DNA from: Enterobacteriaceae endosymbiont of Macroplea appendiculata
Lineage (GTDB): Bacteria; Pseudomonadota; Gammaproteobacteria; Enterobacterales; Enterobacteriaceae
Direction of reading: 5' to 3'
Length of the DNA stretch: 64,000 nucleotides
NCBI RefSeq assembly: GCF_012571605.1
Contig: NZ_CP046220.1
Span: forward strand, 250,318 to 314,317
Each line of letters starts with the position of its first letter. Within the stretch, counting starts at the first letter, position 1. Position numbers and translations under genes: made by a program. Under the pieces are notes generated by a model. It searched no databases, had not been told where the DNA came from, and saw only the letters and a program-made list of their open reading frames with translations. This document shows, piece by piece, positions 26,693 to 36,756 of this stretch.

Positions 26693-27127
26693 TTATTCCT
26701 TAATTTTACCACCTAACTTTATAAGTATATTTTTAACACTATTAGTACAAGAAAGATTGAAAATATTTTTACTATTATTAAGTATGCCAGTATTTATAAT
26801 TTTAACATGTTTTATTTTTTTATTAATTATTTTACAATATCGTAATACTTGTAAAGTAACATCTTTTGTATCTATTTTCGATAAATCATTTAAATTAATT
26901 TCTTTGCAGTATTTTTTGCGTTTTGATATAAAGCCAAATTTAGGTAATCTTCTATGTAAAGGAGTTTGACCGCCTTCAAAAGATCTATTAATTTTATGAC
27001 CTGCACGTGCTTTTTGTCCTTTATGTCCTTTACCACATGTTTTACCTGTTCCAGAACCAATACCACGTCCTAATCTTTTTTTATGTTTTTTTATGTCTGG
27101 ATTAATATGAAAAGTATTTACATACAT
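26693..27127 (-). CDS. rplO: 50S ribosomal protein L15
   Basis: L15 is a late-assembly 23S-binding protein. The 144 residues equal the E. coli length. The glycine-rich N-terminal half (GRGIGSGTGKTCGKGHKGQKAR and RSFEGGQTPLHRRLPKFGF, given in part) is strongly conserved; the C-terminal globular half is much diverged with extra Lys, Asn and Ile, the usual drift in this genome. One base separates it from rpmD. Confidence 0.97.
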   Translation of the reverse strand: MYVNTFHINPDIKKHKKRLGRGIGSGTGKTCGKGHKGQKARAGHKINRSFEGGQTPLHRRLPKFGFISKRKKYCKEINLNDLSKIDTKDVTLQVLRYCKIINKKIKHVKIINTGILNNSKNIFNLSCTNSVKNILIKLGGKIKE

Positions 27128-27128
27128 C

Positions 27129-27308
27129 TTAATTACTCACTTTTAACATATAAGAAATTTTACGTATCATACCTAAAATAATAGGTGTATTTTTTTTTGT
27201 AACGGTATGTCCAATATATTTTAAACCTAAACTAACTAAAATACGTTTATGTTTAGGTAATCTACCTATAGCACTTTTAGTTTGTGTAATATAAATATTT
27301 TTTAACAT
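27129..27308 (-). CDS. rpmD: 50S ribosomal protein L30
   Basis: This 59-residue protein, the E. coli length, runs from ATG at 27306-27308 to TAA at 27129-27131. The sequence [18 protein letters not shown] near the start and GHTV...NTPIILGMI near the end match L30. It was not found by a longer-ORF search. Its first 32 bases overlap the end of rpsE in another frame, where the two genes are separate in E. coli. Confidence 0.96.
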   Translation of the reverse strand: MLKNIYITQTKSAIGRLPKHKRILVSLGLKYIGHTVTKKNTPIILGMIRKISYMLKVSN

Positions 27309-27822
27309 TACTAATATTTCTCTCTATTTCTTTAATAGTTTTATTTCTTTTTGCAGCAATCATATTAATGTCTTTCATTGTAGATAAACATTTCATAGTA
27401 GCTTTAACAACATTAATTGGATTAGTGGAACCATAAGTTTTAGCAAGAATATTATAAATTCCTGCTACTTCTAATAAAGATCTCATGGCGCCACCTGCAA
27501 TAATACCAGTACCTTCTGATGCTGGTTGCATAAACACATATGTTCCGGTATGATGTCCTTTCATTGGATATTGTATAGTTTGTTGATTTAAACAAACATT
27601 AATCATGTTCTTTTTAGCATATTCCATAGCTTTTTGGATAGCATTAGGAACTTCACGTGCTTTACCATATCCAAAACCTACACGACCTTTACCATTACCT
27701 ATTACAGTTAAAGCAGTAAAAGAAAAAATTCTACCCCCTTTTACTGTTTTAGATACTCTATTAACATTAATTAATTTTTCTTTATATTCAAAACTATTAT
27801 CTTTAGAATGATAATGTATCAT
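27277..27822 (-). CDS. rpsE: 30S ribosomal protein S5 with a C-terminal extension
   Basis: S5 helps decoding accuracy and mRNA unwinding at the entry channel. The double-stranded RNA-binding domain [19 protein letters not shown] and the [35 protein letters not shown] and [13 protein letters not shown] blocks are close to E. coli. The protein has 181 residues against 167: the frame runs about ten residues past the normal end ([19 protein letters not shown]) and overlaps rpmD by 32 bases. The extension looks like stop-codon loss with read-on into the next gene. Confidence 0.97.
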   Translation of the reverse strand: MIHYHSKDNSFEYKEKLINVNRVSKTVKGGRIFSFTALTVIGNGKGRVGFGYGKAREVPNAIQKAMEYAKKNMINVCLNQQTIQYPMKGHHTGTYVFMQPASEGTGIIAGGAMRSLLEVAGIYNILAKTYGSTNPINVVKATMKCLSTMKDINMIAAKRNKTIKEIERNISNVKKYLYYTN

Positions 27823-27853
27823 CCATAACTCCTTTTTTTATTAAAAATTAAAT

Positions 27854-28210
27854 TTAAAATTGCAAACCTGAACTACGTGCTGCTTCTGCTAAAGCTTGAA
27901 TACGTCCATGATATTTAAAACCAGAACGATCAAATGATATCTTAATAATACCTTTTTTTATAGCTCTTTTTGCTATTTGTTGCCCTATTAAACCTGCAGC
28001 TTTAATATTACCAGTATAGGATAATGTAATTTTATTATTTTTTTCTACTGTAGAAGAAGTTACTAATACTATATTTTGTGAATTAAAAATTTGTGCATAG
28101 ATATGACGTGAAGTACGATGTATAACTAAACGTACATTTTTATTATTTGCTAATTTTTTTCTTAATTTTTTTGCTCGTTTCATACGAGCAAGATTTTTTT
28201 TAATAATCAT
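27854..28210 (-). CDS. rplR: 50S ribosomal protein L18
   Basis: L18 binds 5S rRNA with L5 and L25. The 118 residues (E. coli 117) have RLVIHRTSRHIYAQI, STVEKNN and the C-terminal ISFDRSGFKYHGRIQALAEAAR, ending GLQF as in E. coli. The N-terminal basic tail is Lys-rich. Located between rpsE and rplF in the spc operon with short gaps of 31 and 16 bases. Confidence 0.97.
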   Translation of the reverse strand: MIIKKNLARMKRAKKLRKKLANNKNVRLVIHRTSRHIYAQIFNSQNIVLVTSSTVEKNNKITLSYTGNIKAAGLIGQQIAKRAIKKGIIKISFDRSGFKYHGRIQALAEAARSSGLQF

Positions 28211-28226
28211 ATATATTATATTTATC

Positions 28227-28760
28227 CTATTTTTTTTTAGTTTCTTTTATTATTAATTTTTCATTATCATAACGTATTCCTTTACCTTTATATGGTTCTG
28301 GTGGTTTATGTGCTCTAATATCTGATGCTACTTGTCCTAAAAGTTGTTTATCAAAACTATGTAATATAATCTCATTTTGATTAACACATTTTCCAACTAC
28401 ACTATTAGGTAATTTATATAATATTGGATGTGAAAAACCTAATAATAAATGTATAGTATTGTCTTTTAATGTAGCTTTATATCCTATACCAGATAAAATT
28501 AATTTTTTCATAAAACCTTGTGTTACTCCAATAATCATTGAATTTACAATAGATCTTGCAGTACCAGCATGTGCCCATGCATTAACGTATTTATGTCTAG
28601 GAAGAAATAATATTGTTTGATTTTTTAAAATAATTTGGACAGATATATGAAATGTTTTTTTTAAAAAACTTTTATTACCTATTATTGTTACTGTTTGCTT
28701 ATGAATAGTTACTTCTATATTATTATTAATGATAATAGGTTTTTTAGCTATTCTAGACAT
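28227..28760 (-). CDS. rplF: 50S ribosomal protein L6
   Basis: L6 lies near the sarcin-ricin loop and factor-binding site. From ATG 28760 it has 177 residues, exactly the E. coli length, starting MSRIAKKPI and ending with RPEPYKGKGIRYDNE in modified form (KPPEPYKGKGIRY). AAGGG precedes this ATG. The frame stays open upstream into rpsH, but those 32 residues have no homology, so the earlier start is rejected. Confidence 0.97.
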   Translation of the reverse strand: MSRIAKKPIIINNNIEVTIHKQTVTIIGNKSFLKKTFHISVQIILKNQTILFLPRHKYVNAWAHAGTARSIVNSMIIGVTQGFMKKLILSGIGYKATLKDNTIHLLLGFSHPILYKLPNSVVGKCVNQNEIILHSFDKQLLGQVASDIRAHKPPEPYKGKGIRYDNEKLIIKETKKK

Positions 28761-28788
28761 CTTTATATATTTTCCCTTATAATAATGA

Positions 28789-29181
28789 TTAAGCAACGTA
28801 ACAAATAATTTCGCCGCCAACACCATATTTGCGAGCTGTATAATCTGTGATGACACCTTTTGATGTAGAAATAATAGTAATACCTAAACCAGTCATTACT
28901 CTAGGTAATTTATTCTTTTTTTTATATATTCTTAATCCTGGTTTACTAACATAATTAATAGTTTCAATAACTCCTGTACCGTTAAAATATTTTAAAATAA
29001 TGCCAAGTTGTATATGTTTTTTTTTTATGATAAAAAAATTTTTAATATAACCTTCATTTTGTAAAATTTGCGCAATAGCTTGTTTATATTTTGAATATTG
29101 CATGATTACTTCAGATTTTTTAGATAATTGACCATTGCGAATACGTGTTAACATATCAGCAATAGGATCTTGTATACTCAT
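28789..29181 (-). CDS. rpsH: 30S ribosomal protein S8
   Basis: S8 binds the 16S central domain and, in E. coli, represses the spc operon by binding rplE mRNA. The 130 residues equal E. coli. [18 protein letters not shown] is at the start, [18 protein letters not shown] and [15 protein letters not shown] at the end. The repressor site that should lie at the rpsN-rplE boundary was not identified. Confidence 0.97.
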   Translation of the reverse strand: MSIQDPIADMLTRIRNGQLSKKSEVIMQYSKYKQAIAQILQNEGYIKNFFIIKKKHIQLGIILKYFNGTGVIETINYVSKPGLRIYKKKNKLPRVMTGLGITIISTSKGVITDYTARKYGVGGEIICYVA

Positions 29182-29214
29182 ATTAATATAGCCTCTAATT
29201 TATAAAATTTATAC

Positions 29215-29520
29215 TTACCAGCTAGATTTTTTTAATCCTGGGATATCACCCTTCATTGCAGCTTCTCGTAATTTCATTCGACTTAATCCAAATTTTCTTA
29301 AATAAGCATGTGGTCTTCCTGTTAATTGACATCTATTTCTTTGACGTGTAATACTAGAATCTCGTGGCAAGGATTGTAATTTAAAAATAGCATCCCAACG
29401 TTTTTTTTCTGTAGTATTTACATTAGAAATAATTTTTTTTAATTTTTTTCTTTTTAAAAAAAATTTATTACCTAATTTGATACGTTTTTTTTCACGAGCT
29501 TTAATAGATTCTTTAGCCAT
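29215..29520 (-). CDS. rpsN: 30S ribosomal protein S14 (zinc-free form)
   Basis: S14 is a head protein near S3 and S10. The 101 residues equal E. coli. [13 protein letters not shown] is at the start and [19 protein letters not shown] near the end. Like the E. coli long form, it lacks the four Cys of the zinc-ribbon version. Its start overlaps the end of rplE by 8 bases, suggesting translational coupling. Confidence 0.97.
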   Translation of the reverse strand: MAKESIKAREKKRIKLGNKFFLKRKKLKKIISNVNTTEKKRWDAIFKLQSLPRDSSITRQRNRCQLTGRPHAYLRKFGLSRMKLREAAMKGDIPGLKKSSW

Positions 29521-30067
29521 AATTTTTCATATCCTTAAATGGAAAATTAAACGCAGATAATAATTCATATCCTTCTTTATTAGTTTGACAACTAGTATTA
29601 ATTGTAATATTTAAACCACATATATGATCTATCTTATCAAAATTAATTTCTGGGAAAATAATATGTTCCTTTATTCCTATATTATAATTACCAAAACCAT
29701 CAAAAGATCTAGGAGAAAAACCACGAAAATCTCTAATACGTGGTATTGCTATCCATAATAAACGTTCAAAAAAATACCACATGTTTATTTTTCTCAATGT
29801 TACTTTACATCCAATATAATCACCTTTACGAATTTTAAAACCAGCGATTGATTTTCTTGATTGTGTTTTAATGGCTTTTTGACCGCTAATAATTGTTAAA
29901 TTTTGTATTGCATTATCTAATAATTTTTTATTACTAATTACTTTGCCTATACCTATATTAAGCACTATTTTTTTAATACATGGTACTTGCATAATAGAAT
30001 GATATTTAAAATAAGACATTAATTTTGGTATTATTTTTTTTTTATATTTATGATATATTTGTGACAT
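29513..30067 (-). CDS. rplE: 50S ribosomal protein L5
   Basis: L5 holds 5S rRNA and contacts P-site tRNA. The 184 residues (E. coli 179) show [39 protein letters not shown], and [30 protein letters not shown] (quoted in pieces in the protein). The C-terminal Thr-Lys-rich block ending AFNFPF is modified from ALLAAFDFPF. Overlaps rpsN by 8 bases. Confidence 0.97.
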   Translation of the reverse strand: MSQIYHKYKKKIIPKLMSYFKYHSIMQVPCIKKIVLNIGIGKVISNKKLLDNAIQNLTIISGQKAIKTQSRKSIAGFKIRKGDYIGCKVTLRKINMWYFFERLLWIAIPRIRDFRGFSPRSFDGFGNYNIGIKEHIIFPEINFDKIDHICGLNITINTSCQTNKEGYELLSAFNFPFKDMKNYG

Positions 30068-30079
30068 ACATATTTTTTC

Positions 30080-30400
30080 CTATTTATCATCAATATTGAC
30101 ATGATTTGATTTTAAAAAACGTATTTTTTTATTTTTCTGTATTTTAAAACCAATACGATCAGATTTACCAGTTTGGTTATTAAATATAGCAATATTAGAA
30201 ATATGTATATAAGCTTCTTGTTGGACAATACCACCAGGATAAGAAATTTTTGGATTTGGTTTATTATGTTTTTTAACAAAATTAATACCTTCTATAAGAA
30301 CATATTGTGTTTTTTTGAAAGATTTAATATGTCCTGTTTTACCTTTATCTTTACCTGTGATAACAACAACCATGTCATTAATATGTAATTTATTTGCCAT
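30080..30400 (-). CDS. rplX: 50S ribosomal protein L24
   Basis: L24 initiates 50S assembly and lies near the tunnel exit. The 106 residues (E. coli 104) contain the KOW motif DMVVVITGKDKGKTGHIKSF, the GINFVKKHNKPNP loop and PGGIVQQEAYIHISNIAIFN. Small N- and C-terminal differences only. Twelve bases upstream of rplE and 17 downstream of rplN. Confidence 0.97.
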   Translation of the reverse strand: MANKLHINDMVVVITGKDKGKTGHIKSFKKTQYVLIEGINFVKKHNKPNPKISYPGGIVQQEAYIHISNIAIFNNQTGKSDRIGFKIQKNKKIRFLKSNHVNIDDK

Positions 30401-30417
30401 AAATTTTTCTCTATAAT

Positions 30418-30789
30418 TTAAATAACTTCTGGTGCTAAAGAAATTATTTTCATAAATTTATCTGTTCTTAGTTCTCTAGTAATAGGTCCAAATACTCGCG
30501 TACCAATTAATTGTTCATTACTATCATTTAGTAATACACAAGAATTATGATCGAAACGTATATAAGAACCATCAAAACGGCTAATACCTTTTTTAGTACG
30601 GACAATAACAGCTTTTAAAACATCTCCTTTTTTTACTTTACCTCTAGGAATGGCTTCCTTAATAGTTATTTTAATAATATCACCGATATTAGCATAACGA
30701 CGTTTAGAACCTCCTAGAATTTTTATACACATTACACTACGTGCACCAGAATTATCAGCTACATTTAGTATGGTATTTGTTTGTATCAT
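30418..30789 (-). CDS. rplN: 50S ribosomal protein L14
   Basis: L14 forms an intersubunit bridge with 16S helix 14. The 123 residues equal E. coli: [53 protein letters not shown] and [19 protein letters not shown]. One of the best conserved proteins here. It is the first gene of the spc operon; the 76 bases between it and rpsQ are the normal place of the spc promoter but no box pair stands out. Confidence 0.98.
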   Translation of the reverse strand: MIQTNTILNVADNSGARSVMCIKILGGSKRRYANIGDIIKITIKEAIPRGKVKKGDVLKAVIVRTKKGISRFDGSYIRFDHNSCVLLNDSNEQLIGTRVFGPITRELRTDKFMKIISLAPEVI

Positions 30790-30865
30790 AATATATAATT
30801 TCCCATGTAATATTTATATATCAAAAATAATGTTATTATAATTTTATTAAAGTTTATTCCAATAT

Positions 30866-31120
30866 TTATACTGTGATAGAATGAATAATATTGTCTAATA
30901 TCCATGATTTAGTTTTAGATAATGGTCGACATTCTTTTATAGATACAATATCACCAATATTACAAGAATTGGTTTCATCATGAACATGTAATTTTGTTGT
31001 ACGATTAATAAATTTACCATAAATAGGATGTTTAATTAATTTACTAATTTTAACAACAATAGTTTTATTCATTTTATTACTTACTACTGTACCTTTTAAA
31101 GTTCGAATATTTTTTATCAT
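30866..31120 (-). CDS. rpsQ: 30S ribosomal protein S17
   Basis: S17 is an OB-fold primary binder of 16S rRNA. The 84 residues equal E. coli: [46 protein letters not shown] and RPLSKTKSW. Last gene of the S10 operon. Eleven bases to rpmC. Confidence 0.97.
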   Translation of the reverse strand: MIKNIRTLKGTVVSNKMNKTIVVKISKLIKHPIYGKFINRTTKLHVHDETNSCNIGDIVSIKECRPLSKTKSWILDNIIHSITV

Positions 31121-31130
31121 ATATTAAACC

Positions 31131-31322
31131 TTATTTAATATTTTTTTGTAATAAAATTGTTTTAATGCGAGCAATATTTCTTCTTACTTTTTTTAATAAA
31201 TGTGTTTGTTTTAATTGTCCTGATTGTAATTGTATTTTTAAATTAAATTGTTCTTTAAATAAAGCTAATAATTCTTTTTGTAATTCTGGTATATTATGTT
31301 CTAATATTTCTTTTGTATTCAT
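31131..31322 (-). CDS. rpmC: 50S ribosomal protein L29
   Basis: L29 lies near the tunnel exit and the trigger factor and SRP docking site. The 63 residues equal E. coli. The two-helix hairpin has ELQKELLALFKEQFNLKIQ, SGQLKQTHLLKKVRRNIAR and ends ILLQK. Usual position between rplP and rpsQ. Confidence 0.96.
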   Translation of the reverse strand: MNTKEILEHNIPELQKELLALFKEQFNLKIQLQSGQLKQTHLLKKVRRNIARIKTILLQKNIK

Positions 31323-31335
31323 ATTATGATAAACA

Positions 31336-31737
31336 CTAATTTTTGTTTAAAAATATTGTTTTTACTGGTAATTTAGCAGTACCTAAACGAAATGCATTGC
31401 GTGCTATTTCTTCAGTTACGCCATCAATTTCGTATAATATTCTTCCAGGTTGTATTAAAGATACCCAATATTCTACATTACCTTTCCCCTTACCCATACG
31501 AACTTCTAATGGTTTTTTAGTAATAGGTTTATCAGGAAAAACACGTATCCAAATTTTTCCTTGACGTTTAATAGCTCTACTAATTGCCCTCCTGGCTGAT
31601 TCTATTTGTTTAGAAGTTATACGTCCTCTACTAATTGCTTTTAATGCATATAAACCAAATGCGATATGCATGGTAATAGTACCACGATTACGTCCTTTTT
31701 GCATTTTTCTAAATTTTGTACGTTTTGGTTGTAACAT
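31336..31737 (-). CDS. rplP: 50S ribosomal protein L16
   Basis: L16 organises the A-site region and the peptidyl transferase centre. The 133 residues (E. coli 136) start [19 protein letters not shown] and include [18 protein letters not shown] and [19 protein letters not shown]. The loop near residue 20 is three residues shorter than in E. coli and loses DVSFGSF-type residues (TMHIAFG). Otherwise very conserved. Confidence 0.97.
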   Translation of the reverse strand: MLQPKRTKFRKMQKGRNRGTITMHIAFGLYALKAISRGRITSKQIESARRAISRAIKRQGKIWIRVFPDKPITKKPLEVRMGKGKGNVEYWVSLIQPGRILYEIDGVTEEIARNAFRLGTAKLPVKTIFLNKN

Positions 31738-31753
31738 AATATCAAAACCTCAA

Positions 31754-32458
31754 TTATTTCCGTATTTTACGATAAAATTTATAAGAATTATTTTTTAATT
31801 TAGGTACTATATTTGTATCATGTACAACTTTATTTAAAATTTCTCCTTTAAAAATCCATACCTTAACACCTATAATACCAAAAGTTGTGTTAGCTTCTGA
31901 AAAACTATAATCTATATCAGCTCTTAACGTATGTAGAGGAACTCTTCCTTCTCTATGCCATTCAGTACGTGCAATTTCTACTCCTCCTAAACGTCCACTA
32001 ATTTCTATTTTAATACCCTGTGCACCTAATCTCATAGTATTTTGTATTGCTCTTTTCATAGCTCTTCTAAACATAATTCTTTTTTCTAATTGTACTGCTA
32101 TAATATCAGCTACTAATTTAGCTTCTAATTCTGGTTTTCTAATTTCTGTAATATTAATTTGTGTTGGTACTTGAGTAATTTTAAAAATTTCTTTTCTAAG
32201 CTTTTCTACATCTTCACCTTTTTTACCAATAACAATACCGGGACGAGCAGTATAAATAGTTACTTTAATACTTTTTGATGGTCTTTCAATTAAAATACGT
32301 GTAATCGAAGCTTTCATTAATTTTTTATATAAAAATTGTCGTACTTTATAATCATTATATAAATAATTTGCAAAATTTTTTGTGCTTGCAAACCAAGTAG
32401 AATTCCATGTTTTAATAATACCTAATCTAAGACCATTAGGATGTGTTTTTTGTCCCAT
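31754..32458 (-). CDS. rpsC: 30S ribosomal protein S3
   Basis: S3 is part of the mRNA entry helicase. The 234 residues (E. coli 233) contain [14 protein letters not shown], the KH domain with [15 protein letters not shown] near residue 80, and the C-terminal domain [30 protein letters not shown], in pieces, with [10 protein letters not shown]. Basic Arg131 and Arg132-type residues in RRAMKRA, which help unwinding, are kept. Confidence 0.97.
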   Translation of the reverse strand: MGQKTHPNGLRLGIIKTWNSTWFASTKNFANYLYNDYKVRQFLYKKLMKASITRILIERPSKSIKVTIYTARPGIVIGKKGEDVEKLRKEIFKITQVPTQINITEIRKPELEAKLVADIIAVQLEKRIMFRRAMKRAIQNTMRLGAQGIKIEISGRLGGVEIARTEWHREGRVPLHTLRADIDYSFSEANTTFGIIGVKVWIFKGEILNKVVHDTNIVPKLKNNSYKFYRKIRK

Positions 32459-32470
32459 AAATATGTTTCC

Positions 32471-32809
32471 TTATTTGATATTATTAGATAAAATAATAGT
32501 AATATGACTAGTATATTTTAATATACGATCTGAACGTCCTTTAGCTCTTGGCATAATACGTTTCATATTAGTACCTATATCTATAAAAATTTTAGATATT
32601 ATTAAATGGTCAATATTAATACCATAATTATGTTCAGCATTAGATATTGCAGAATTTAATACCTTTTTTATTAATAAAGATGCTTTTTTTGGAGAAAAAT
32701 TGAGAACATCTAATGCATTAGACATATTCATACCGCGAATTATATTAGCAATTAATCTTAATTTTTGTGCTGAAGAACGTGCATATTTATGTTTTGCAAT
32801 AATTTCCAT
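32471..32809 (-). CDS. rplV: 50S ribosomal protein L22
   Basis: L22 extends a beta hairpin into the peptide exit tunnel. The 112 residues (E. coli 110) have [39 protein letters not shown] and the hairpin [19 protein letters not shown]. No deletion in the tunnel loop. Between rpsS and rpsC, normal order. Confidence 0.97.
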   Translation of the reverse strand: MEIIAKHKYARSSAQKLRLIANIIRGMNMSNALDVLNFSPKKASLLIKKVLNSAISNAEHNYGINIDHLIISKIFIDIGTNMKRIMPRAKGRSDRILKYTSHITIILSNNIK

Positions 32810-32837
32810 TTATCCTCTTTATATATCAATGATTATT

Positions 32838-33122
32838 TTATTTTACAATTTTTTTAATTTTTTTATCTGCAATATGACCACGATATGTTCTAGTAGGTGC
32901 AAATTCACCTAATTTATGTCCTACCATTTCATCAGTAATAAATATTGGTAAATGTTGTCTACCATTATGTACAGAAATAGTTAAACCAATCATATTAGGT
33001 AATATTGTAGAACGTCTTGACCAAGTACGTATTATTTTTTTAGTACCCGTATTAATATTATGTTCAATTTTTTTTAATAAATGTCGATCGATAAACGGAC
33101 CTTTTTTTAAAGAACGTGGCAT
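32838..33122 (-). CDS. rpsS: 30S ribosomal protein S19
   Basis: S19 pairs with S13 at the head. The 94 residues (E. coli 92) begin [18 protein letters not shown] and contain [40 protein letters not shown] and TRTYRGH. Well conserved; only the C-terminal Lys-rich end differs. SD-like AGG upstream. Confidence 0.97.
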   Translation of the reverse strand: MPRSLKKGPFIDRHLLKKIEHNINTGTKKIIRTWSRRSTILPNMIGLTISVHNGRQHLPIFITDEMVGHKLGEFAPTRTYRGHIADKKIKKIVK

Positions 33123-33159
33123 ATCAATTAACCTTTTTAAATTACATGATTAAATAAAT

Positions 33160-33981
33160 TTATTTATGACGATGTTTGATAATATATTTTTCTGTTTTTT
33201 TATTTTTCCGTGTTTTTTTACCTTTTGTTTGTATTCCCCATGGGGTTACTGGATGTTTACCAAAATTTTTACCTTCACCACCGCCATGTGGATGATCAAT
33301 AGGATTCATTGCAGTACCTCTGACTGTTGGCCTAATACCAATCCAACGTTTAGCTCCTGCTTTACCAAATGATCTTAACATATGTTTATTATTACTAACT
33401 TCACCTATAGTACCTCTACATGCTGATTGAATTTTTCTAATTTCTCCTGAACGTAATCTTATACTAACATAAGAATCTTCCCGTGCTATTAGTTGTACAT
33501 AAGAACCAGCAGAACGTGCAATTTGGCCGCCTTTACCAGGTTTTATTTCAACATTATGTAATATAGTACCAATAGGAATATTTTTTATTGGTAACGTATT
33601 ACCGTATTTAATATCTACATTTTCCCCAGATTGTATCATATCACCAGTTTTGCAATTTTTTGGTAATAAAATATAACGTCTTTCACCATCTGCGTATATA
33701 ATTAAAGCAATATGAGACGTACGATTTGGATCGTATTCAATACGTTCTATTGTACCAGGAATATTATCTTTATTACGTTTAAAATCTATAATTCTATAAA
33801 CTTGTTTATGTCCACCACCAATATGTCTAGTGGTAATACGTCCATTATTATTACGTCCACCAGTTTTACTTTTTTTTTCTGTTTTTAATTTATATGGTGC
33901 ACCTTTATATAAAAATGAATTTCTGATTTTAACCATATGACGACGTCCAGGAGACGTAGGTTTATATTTTTTAATTATCAT
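33160..33981 (-). CDS. rplB: 50S ribosomal protein L2
   Basis: L2 is the largest conserved core protein, needed for subunit joining and peptidyl transfer. From ATG 33981 it has 273 residues, the E. coli length. It contains [32 protein letters not shown], the SH3-like domain and the catalytic-core loop [15 protein letters not shown] with the conserved His. A GTG three codons upstream in the same frame is a weaker start. Confidence 0.98.
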   Translation of the reverse strand: MIIKKYKPTSPGRRHMVKIRNSFLYKGAPYKLKTEKKSKTGGRNNNGRITTRHIGGGHKQVYRIIDFKRNKDNIPGTIERIEYDPNRTSHIALIIYADGERRYILLPKNCKTGDMIQSGENVDIKYGNTLPIKNIPIGTILHNVEIKPGKGGQIARSAGSYVQLIAREDSYVSIRLRSGEIRKIQSACRGTIGEVSNNKHMLRSFGKAGAKRWIGIRPTVRGTAMNPIDHPHGGGEGKNFGKHPVTPWGIQTKGKKTRKNKKTEKYIIKHRHK

Positions 33982-33998
33982 ATTATACACTGCCCATA

Positions 33999-34298
33999 CT
34001 AATGAATATTAATATTAAAATCGATATTGTAATTTTTTTGTAAAGTTATATATGCTTTTTTCCAGGTAGGATAAAAATAATTATTTTTTTTATTTTTTTT
34101 AAATTTTCCTTTAATGATAAGAGTATTAATACTTTTAACTTTTACATTAAAAATTTTTTCAATAGATATTTGTATATCTTTTTTGGAAGCTTTTTTTAAA
34201 ATTTTTATTATTACAATATTTTTTTTTTTTGAATTGTAAGATACTTTTTCGGATATATGTGGTGCTTGTAAAATTGTAAAATAATTATGCATCATCAT
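33999..34298 (-). CDS. rplW: 50S ribosomal protein L23
   Basis: L23 is the docking site for trigger factor and SRP at the tunnel exit. The 99 residues (E. coli 100) show [34 protein letters not shown] and WKKAYITL. The start overlaps the rplD stop by 4 bases (ATGA type), with three consecutive possible Met codons. A run of 12 A in the mRNA (34219-34230) encodes the Ser-Lys-Lys-Lys-Asn stretch and is a potential slippage site in an essential gene. Confidence 0.96.
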   Translation of the reverse strand: MMMHNYFTILQAPHISEKVSYNSKKKNIVIIKILKKASKKDIQISIEKIFNVKVKSINTLIIKGKFKKNKKNNYFYPTWKKAYITLQKNYNIDFNINIH

Positions 34299-34903
34299 GA
34301 TTGTAATTGTTCTTCTAAATGTTGAATAGCATTTATAGTAATTAAAGTATGTTGTTTTGTAATCAAATAAACTGGATTAATATTAATAGAATTCGAGACT
34401 TGTATATAATACAGATTTCGTGATGCTAAAAACAAATTTCTATCTATTAAAGTAGTAATAATAAATGCTTGTTTTATATCTAATATTTTTAATTTAGTTA
34501 TTAAAACTTTAGTTTTGGGTTGTGTAATTACAAAATCTTGTAATAAAATTAATCTATTAGTTCTATGTAATTCTGAAAAAATTATTTTTAATGCATTACG
34601 ATACATCTTTTTATTTATTTTTGGTTTATAAATTTTATTTTTTGTAGCAAAAGTTACACCTCCAGAACGCCAAAGTGGACTTTTGACAGTTCCTGCTCTC
34701 GCTTTACCAGTACCTTTTTGCTTCCATGGTTTTTTGCCAGATCCTTTAACTTCACCTCTACTTTTTTGTGCTTTTGTTCCTTGACGTCCTATATTTTGAT
34801 AATATTTAATAACTTGATGTATTAAAGATGAATTATAAGTTTTATTAAAAATATTATCAGAAATAATTATTTTTTCTTTAGTATCTCTTGTTATTATTTC
34901 CAT
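34295..34903 (-). CDS. rplD: 50S ribosomal protein L4
   Basis: L4 lines the exit tunnel and, in E. coli, represses the S10 operon by attenuation and translation control. The 202 residues (E. coli 201) include the tunnel loop TKAQKSRGEVKGSGKKPWKQ with KGTGKARAGTVKSPLWRSGG. The C-terminal half, which carries the regulatory surface, is considerably diverged. Whether regulation survives cannot be told. Confidence 0.97.
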   Translation of the reverse strand: MEIITRDTKEKIIISDNIFNKTYNSSLIHQVIKYYQNIGRQGTKAQKSRGEVKGSGKKPWKQKGTGKARAGTVKSPLWRSGGVTFATKNKIYKPKINKKMYRNALKIIFSELHRTNRLILLQDFVITQPKTKVLITKLKILDIKQAFIITTLIDRNLFLASRNLYYIQVSNSININPVYLITKQHTLITINAIQHLEEQLQS

Positions 34904-34936
34904 AATATATATCCTGTAAAATATTGTATTTGATAA

Positions 34937-35575
34937 TTATATAGGATAATGTTTGATTGCTGGTTTAACTAGAACATTAGTACCTGTAAAACCTGGTGTA
35001 GAACCTTTTATTAAAATAATATTTTTTTTAATATCTAATTTAATAACTTTTAAATTTTGGACAGTAACTTTTTTATTGCCTAATTGTCCAGACATTTTTT
35101 TACCTTTAAAAACTTTACCTGGAGTTTGATTTTGTCCAATTGATCCAGGTACTCTATGTGATAGAGAATTACCATGACTAGCATCTTGCATACTAAAATT
35201 CCATCTTTTAACAGTACCAGAAAATCCTTTACCTTTAGATAAACTTGTGACATCAACTTTATAAATTTCTTGAAAAACTGAAATACTAATTTTTTGGCCT
35301 ATATGATAAGATTGTATATTATTTAAACTAGTTTCCCATAAAATAGATCCAACATTAGTTTTTGCTTGAGCAAAATGTCCAGTTTCAGCTTTATTTACAC
35401 GATTATTTTTTTTTATTCCTGTTGTCATCTGAATGGCATTATATCCATCATTAGTTATAGTTTTAATTTGTATTACATAAATATTTTCAAATTGTATAAC
35501 TGTTATTGGAATAGATAAACCATCTTCAGTAAAAATTCGTGTCATCCCTTTTTTTTTACCGATTAAACTTATCAT
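34937..35575 (-). CDS. rplC: 50S ribosomal protein L3
   Basis: L3 is an early assembly protein reaching the peptidyl transferase centre. The 212 residues (E. coli 209) begin [19 protein letters not shown]. The finger loop [20 protein letters not shown] keeps the Gln that PrmB methylates in the family, followed by [17 protein letters not shown]. Between rpsJ and rplD. Confidence 0.97.
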   Translation of the reverse strand: MISLIGKKKGMTRIFTEDGLSIPITVIQFENIYVIQIKTITNDGYNAIQMTTGIKKNNRVNKAETGHFAQAKTNVGSILWETSLNNIQSYHIGQKISISVFQEIYKVDVTSLSKGKGFSGTVKRWNFSMQDASHGNSLSHRVPGSIGQNQTPGKVFKGKKMSGQLGNKKVTVQNLKVIKLDIKKNIILIKGSTPGFTGTNVLVKPAIKHYPI

Positions 35576-35624
35576 GATATATGACCACCATTTTAAAAAA
35601 TATATTTTATTCTATGGGTAATAA

Positions 35625-35948
<324 letters not shown>

Positions 35949-35970
35949 TCATATTATAAAATTAAAATGA

Positions 35971-35998
35971 CCTCTAAAAATTTCAGTATTTTAAGAGG
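35971..35998 (-). promoter_or_regulatory. Hairpin in the S10 operon leader
   Basis: An 11-bp stem with one A-A mismatch (CCTCTAAAAAT against ATTTTAAGAGG) and a 6-base loop lies 35 bases before rpsJ. Four G-C pairs at its base stand out in this DNA. In E. coli the S10 leader ends in hairpins through which L4 acts; this could be the remnant, or a leader stabiliser. Confidence 0.45.
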
Positions 35999-36233
35999 AC
36001 CAGTATTACTATTTTGTATTAATAAATTAACGACGATTTTAACATTATGGTTGATAAAACACAAATAAAGCAACAAATAAATATATTTAATATTATTTAT
36101 TGGTTAAAATTATATTAATAAATATTTTAGAACTTATTAACTATAAAATAATTAATCTTTTATTTGTTAAATATAAAAAGATATCTTAACATATAATTTA
36201 TTACAAAAAACATATCTAATATAAAAATATATT

Positions 36234-36647
36234 ATGACTATAATAGCATTTGATTACGGCACCAAAAACATAGGTGTTGCTGTAGGGCAAACAATAATAA
36301 AAATTGCTCATGCTTTAAAAGTAATTAAAAATAAAAAACAAAATGGAAAAATTAATTGGTTAATATTAGGTCAGTTAATAAATACTTGGCAACCTAAAAA
36401 AATGATTGTTGGCTTACCGTTAAATATGGATGGTAGTACACAATATACTACAATATTAACTAAAAAATTTGCATATAATTTAAACAGTAAATTTAAGATT
36501 CATGTAGAATTATATGATGAACGATTAAGTACTGTAGAAGCTAAAAATATGATTTTTGCTGATGGAGGATGGAAAAAATTATATAAATATGATATTGATG
36601 CTATATCAGCTTCTATTATTTTACAAAGTTGGTTTAATACTAGATAA
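36234..36647 (+). CDS. ruvX: RuvX / YqgF, Holliday junction resolvase-like 16S rRNA processing nuclease
   Basis: YqgF has an RNase H fold and is needed for 5' maturation of 16S rRNA; a junction-resolving role has also been proposed. The 137 residues (E. coli 138) carry the catalytic Asp in AFDYGTKNIGVAVG, the VGLPLNMDGS loop, ELYDERLSTVEA with the catalytic Glu, and DIDAISASIIL with the last Asp. Located at the end of the gap next to rpsJ, it is an isolated plus-strand gene followed by yggT. Confidence 0.95.
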   Translation: MTIIAFDYGTKNIGVAVGQTIIKIAHALKVIKNKKQNGKINWLILGQLINTWQPKKMIVGLPLNMDGSTQYTTILTKKFAYNLNSKFKIHVELYDERLSTVEAKNMIFADGGWKKLYKYDIDAISASIILQSWFNTR

Positions 36648-36756
36648 TCTTATTGATGTAGAATTTAGTATTAAAATAAATACATAAACATTTTCTATAT
36701 CATAATAGTTATTATTTATATAGTAATTTTTATCATAAAATATGAGGTTTATAAAT

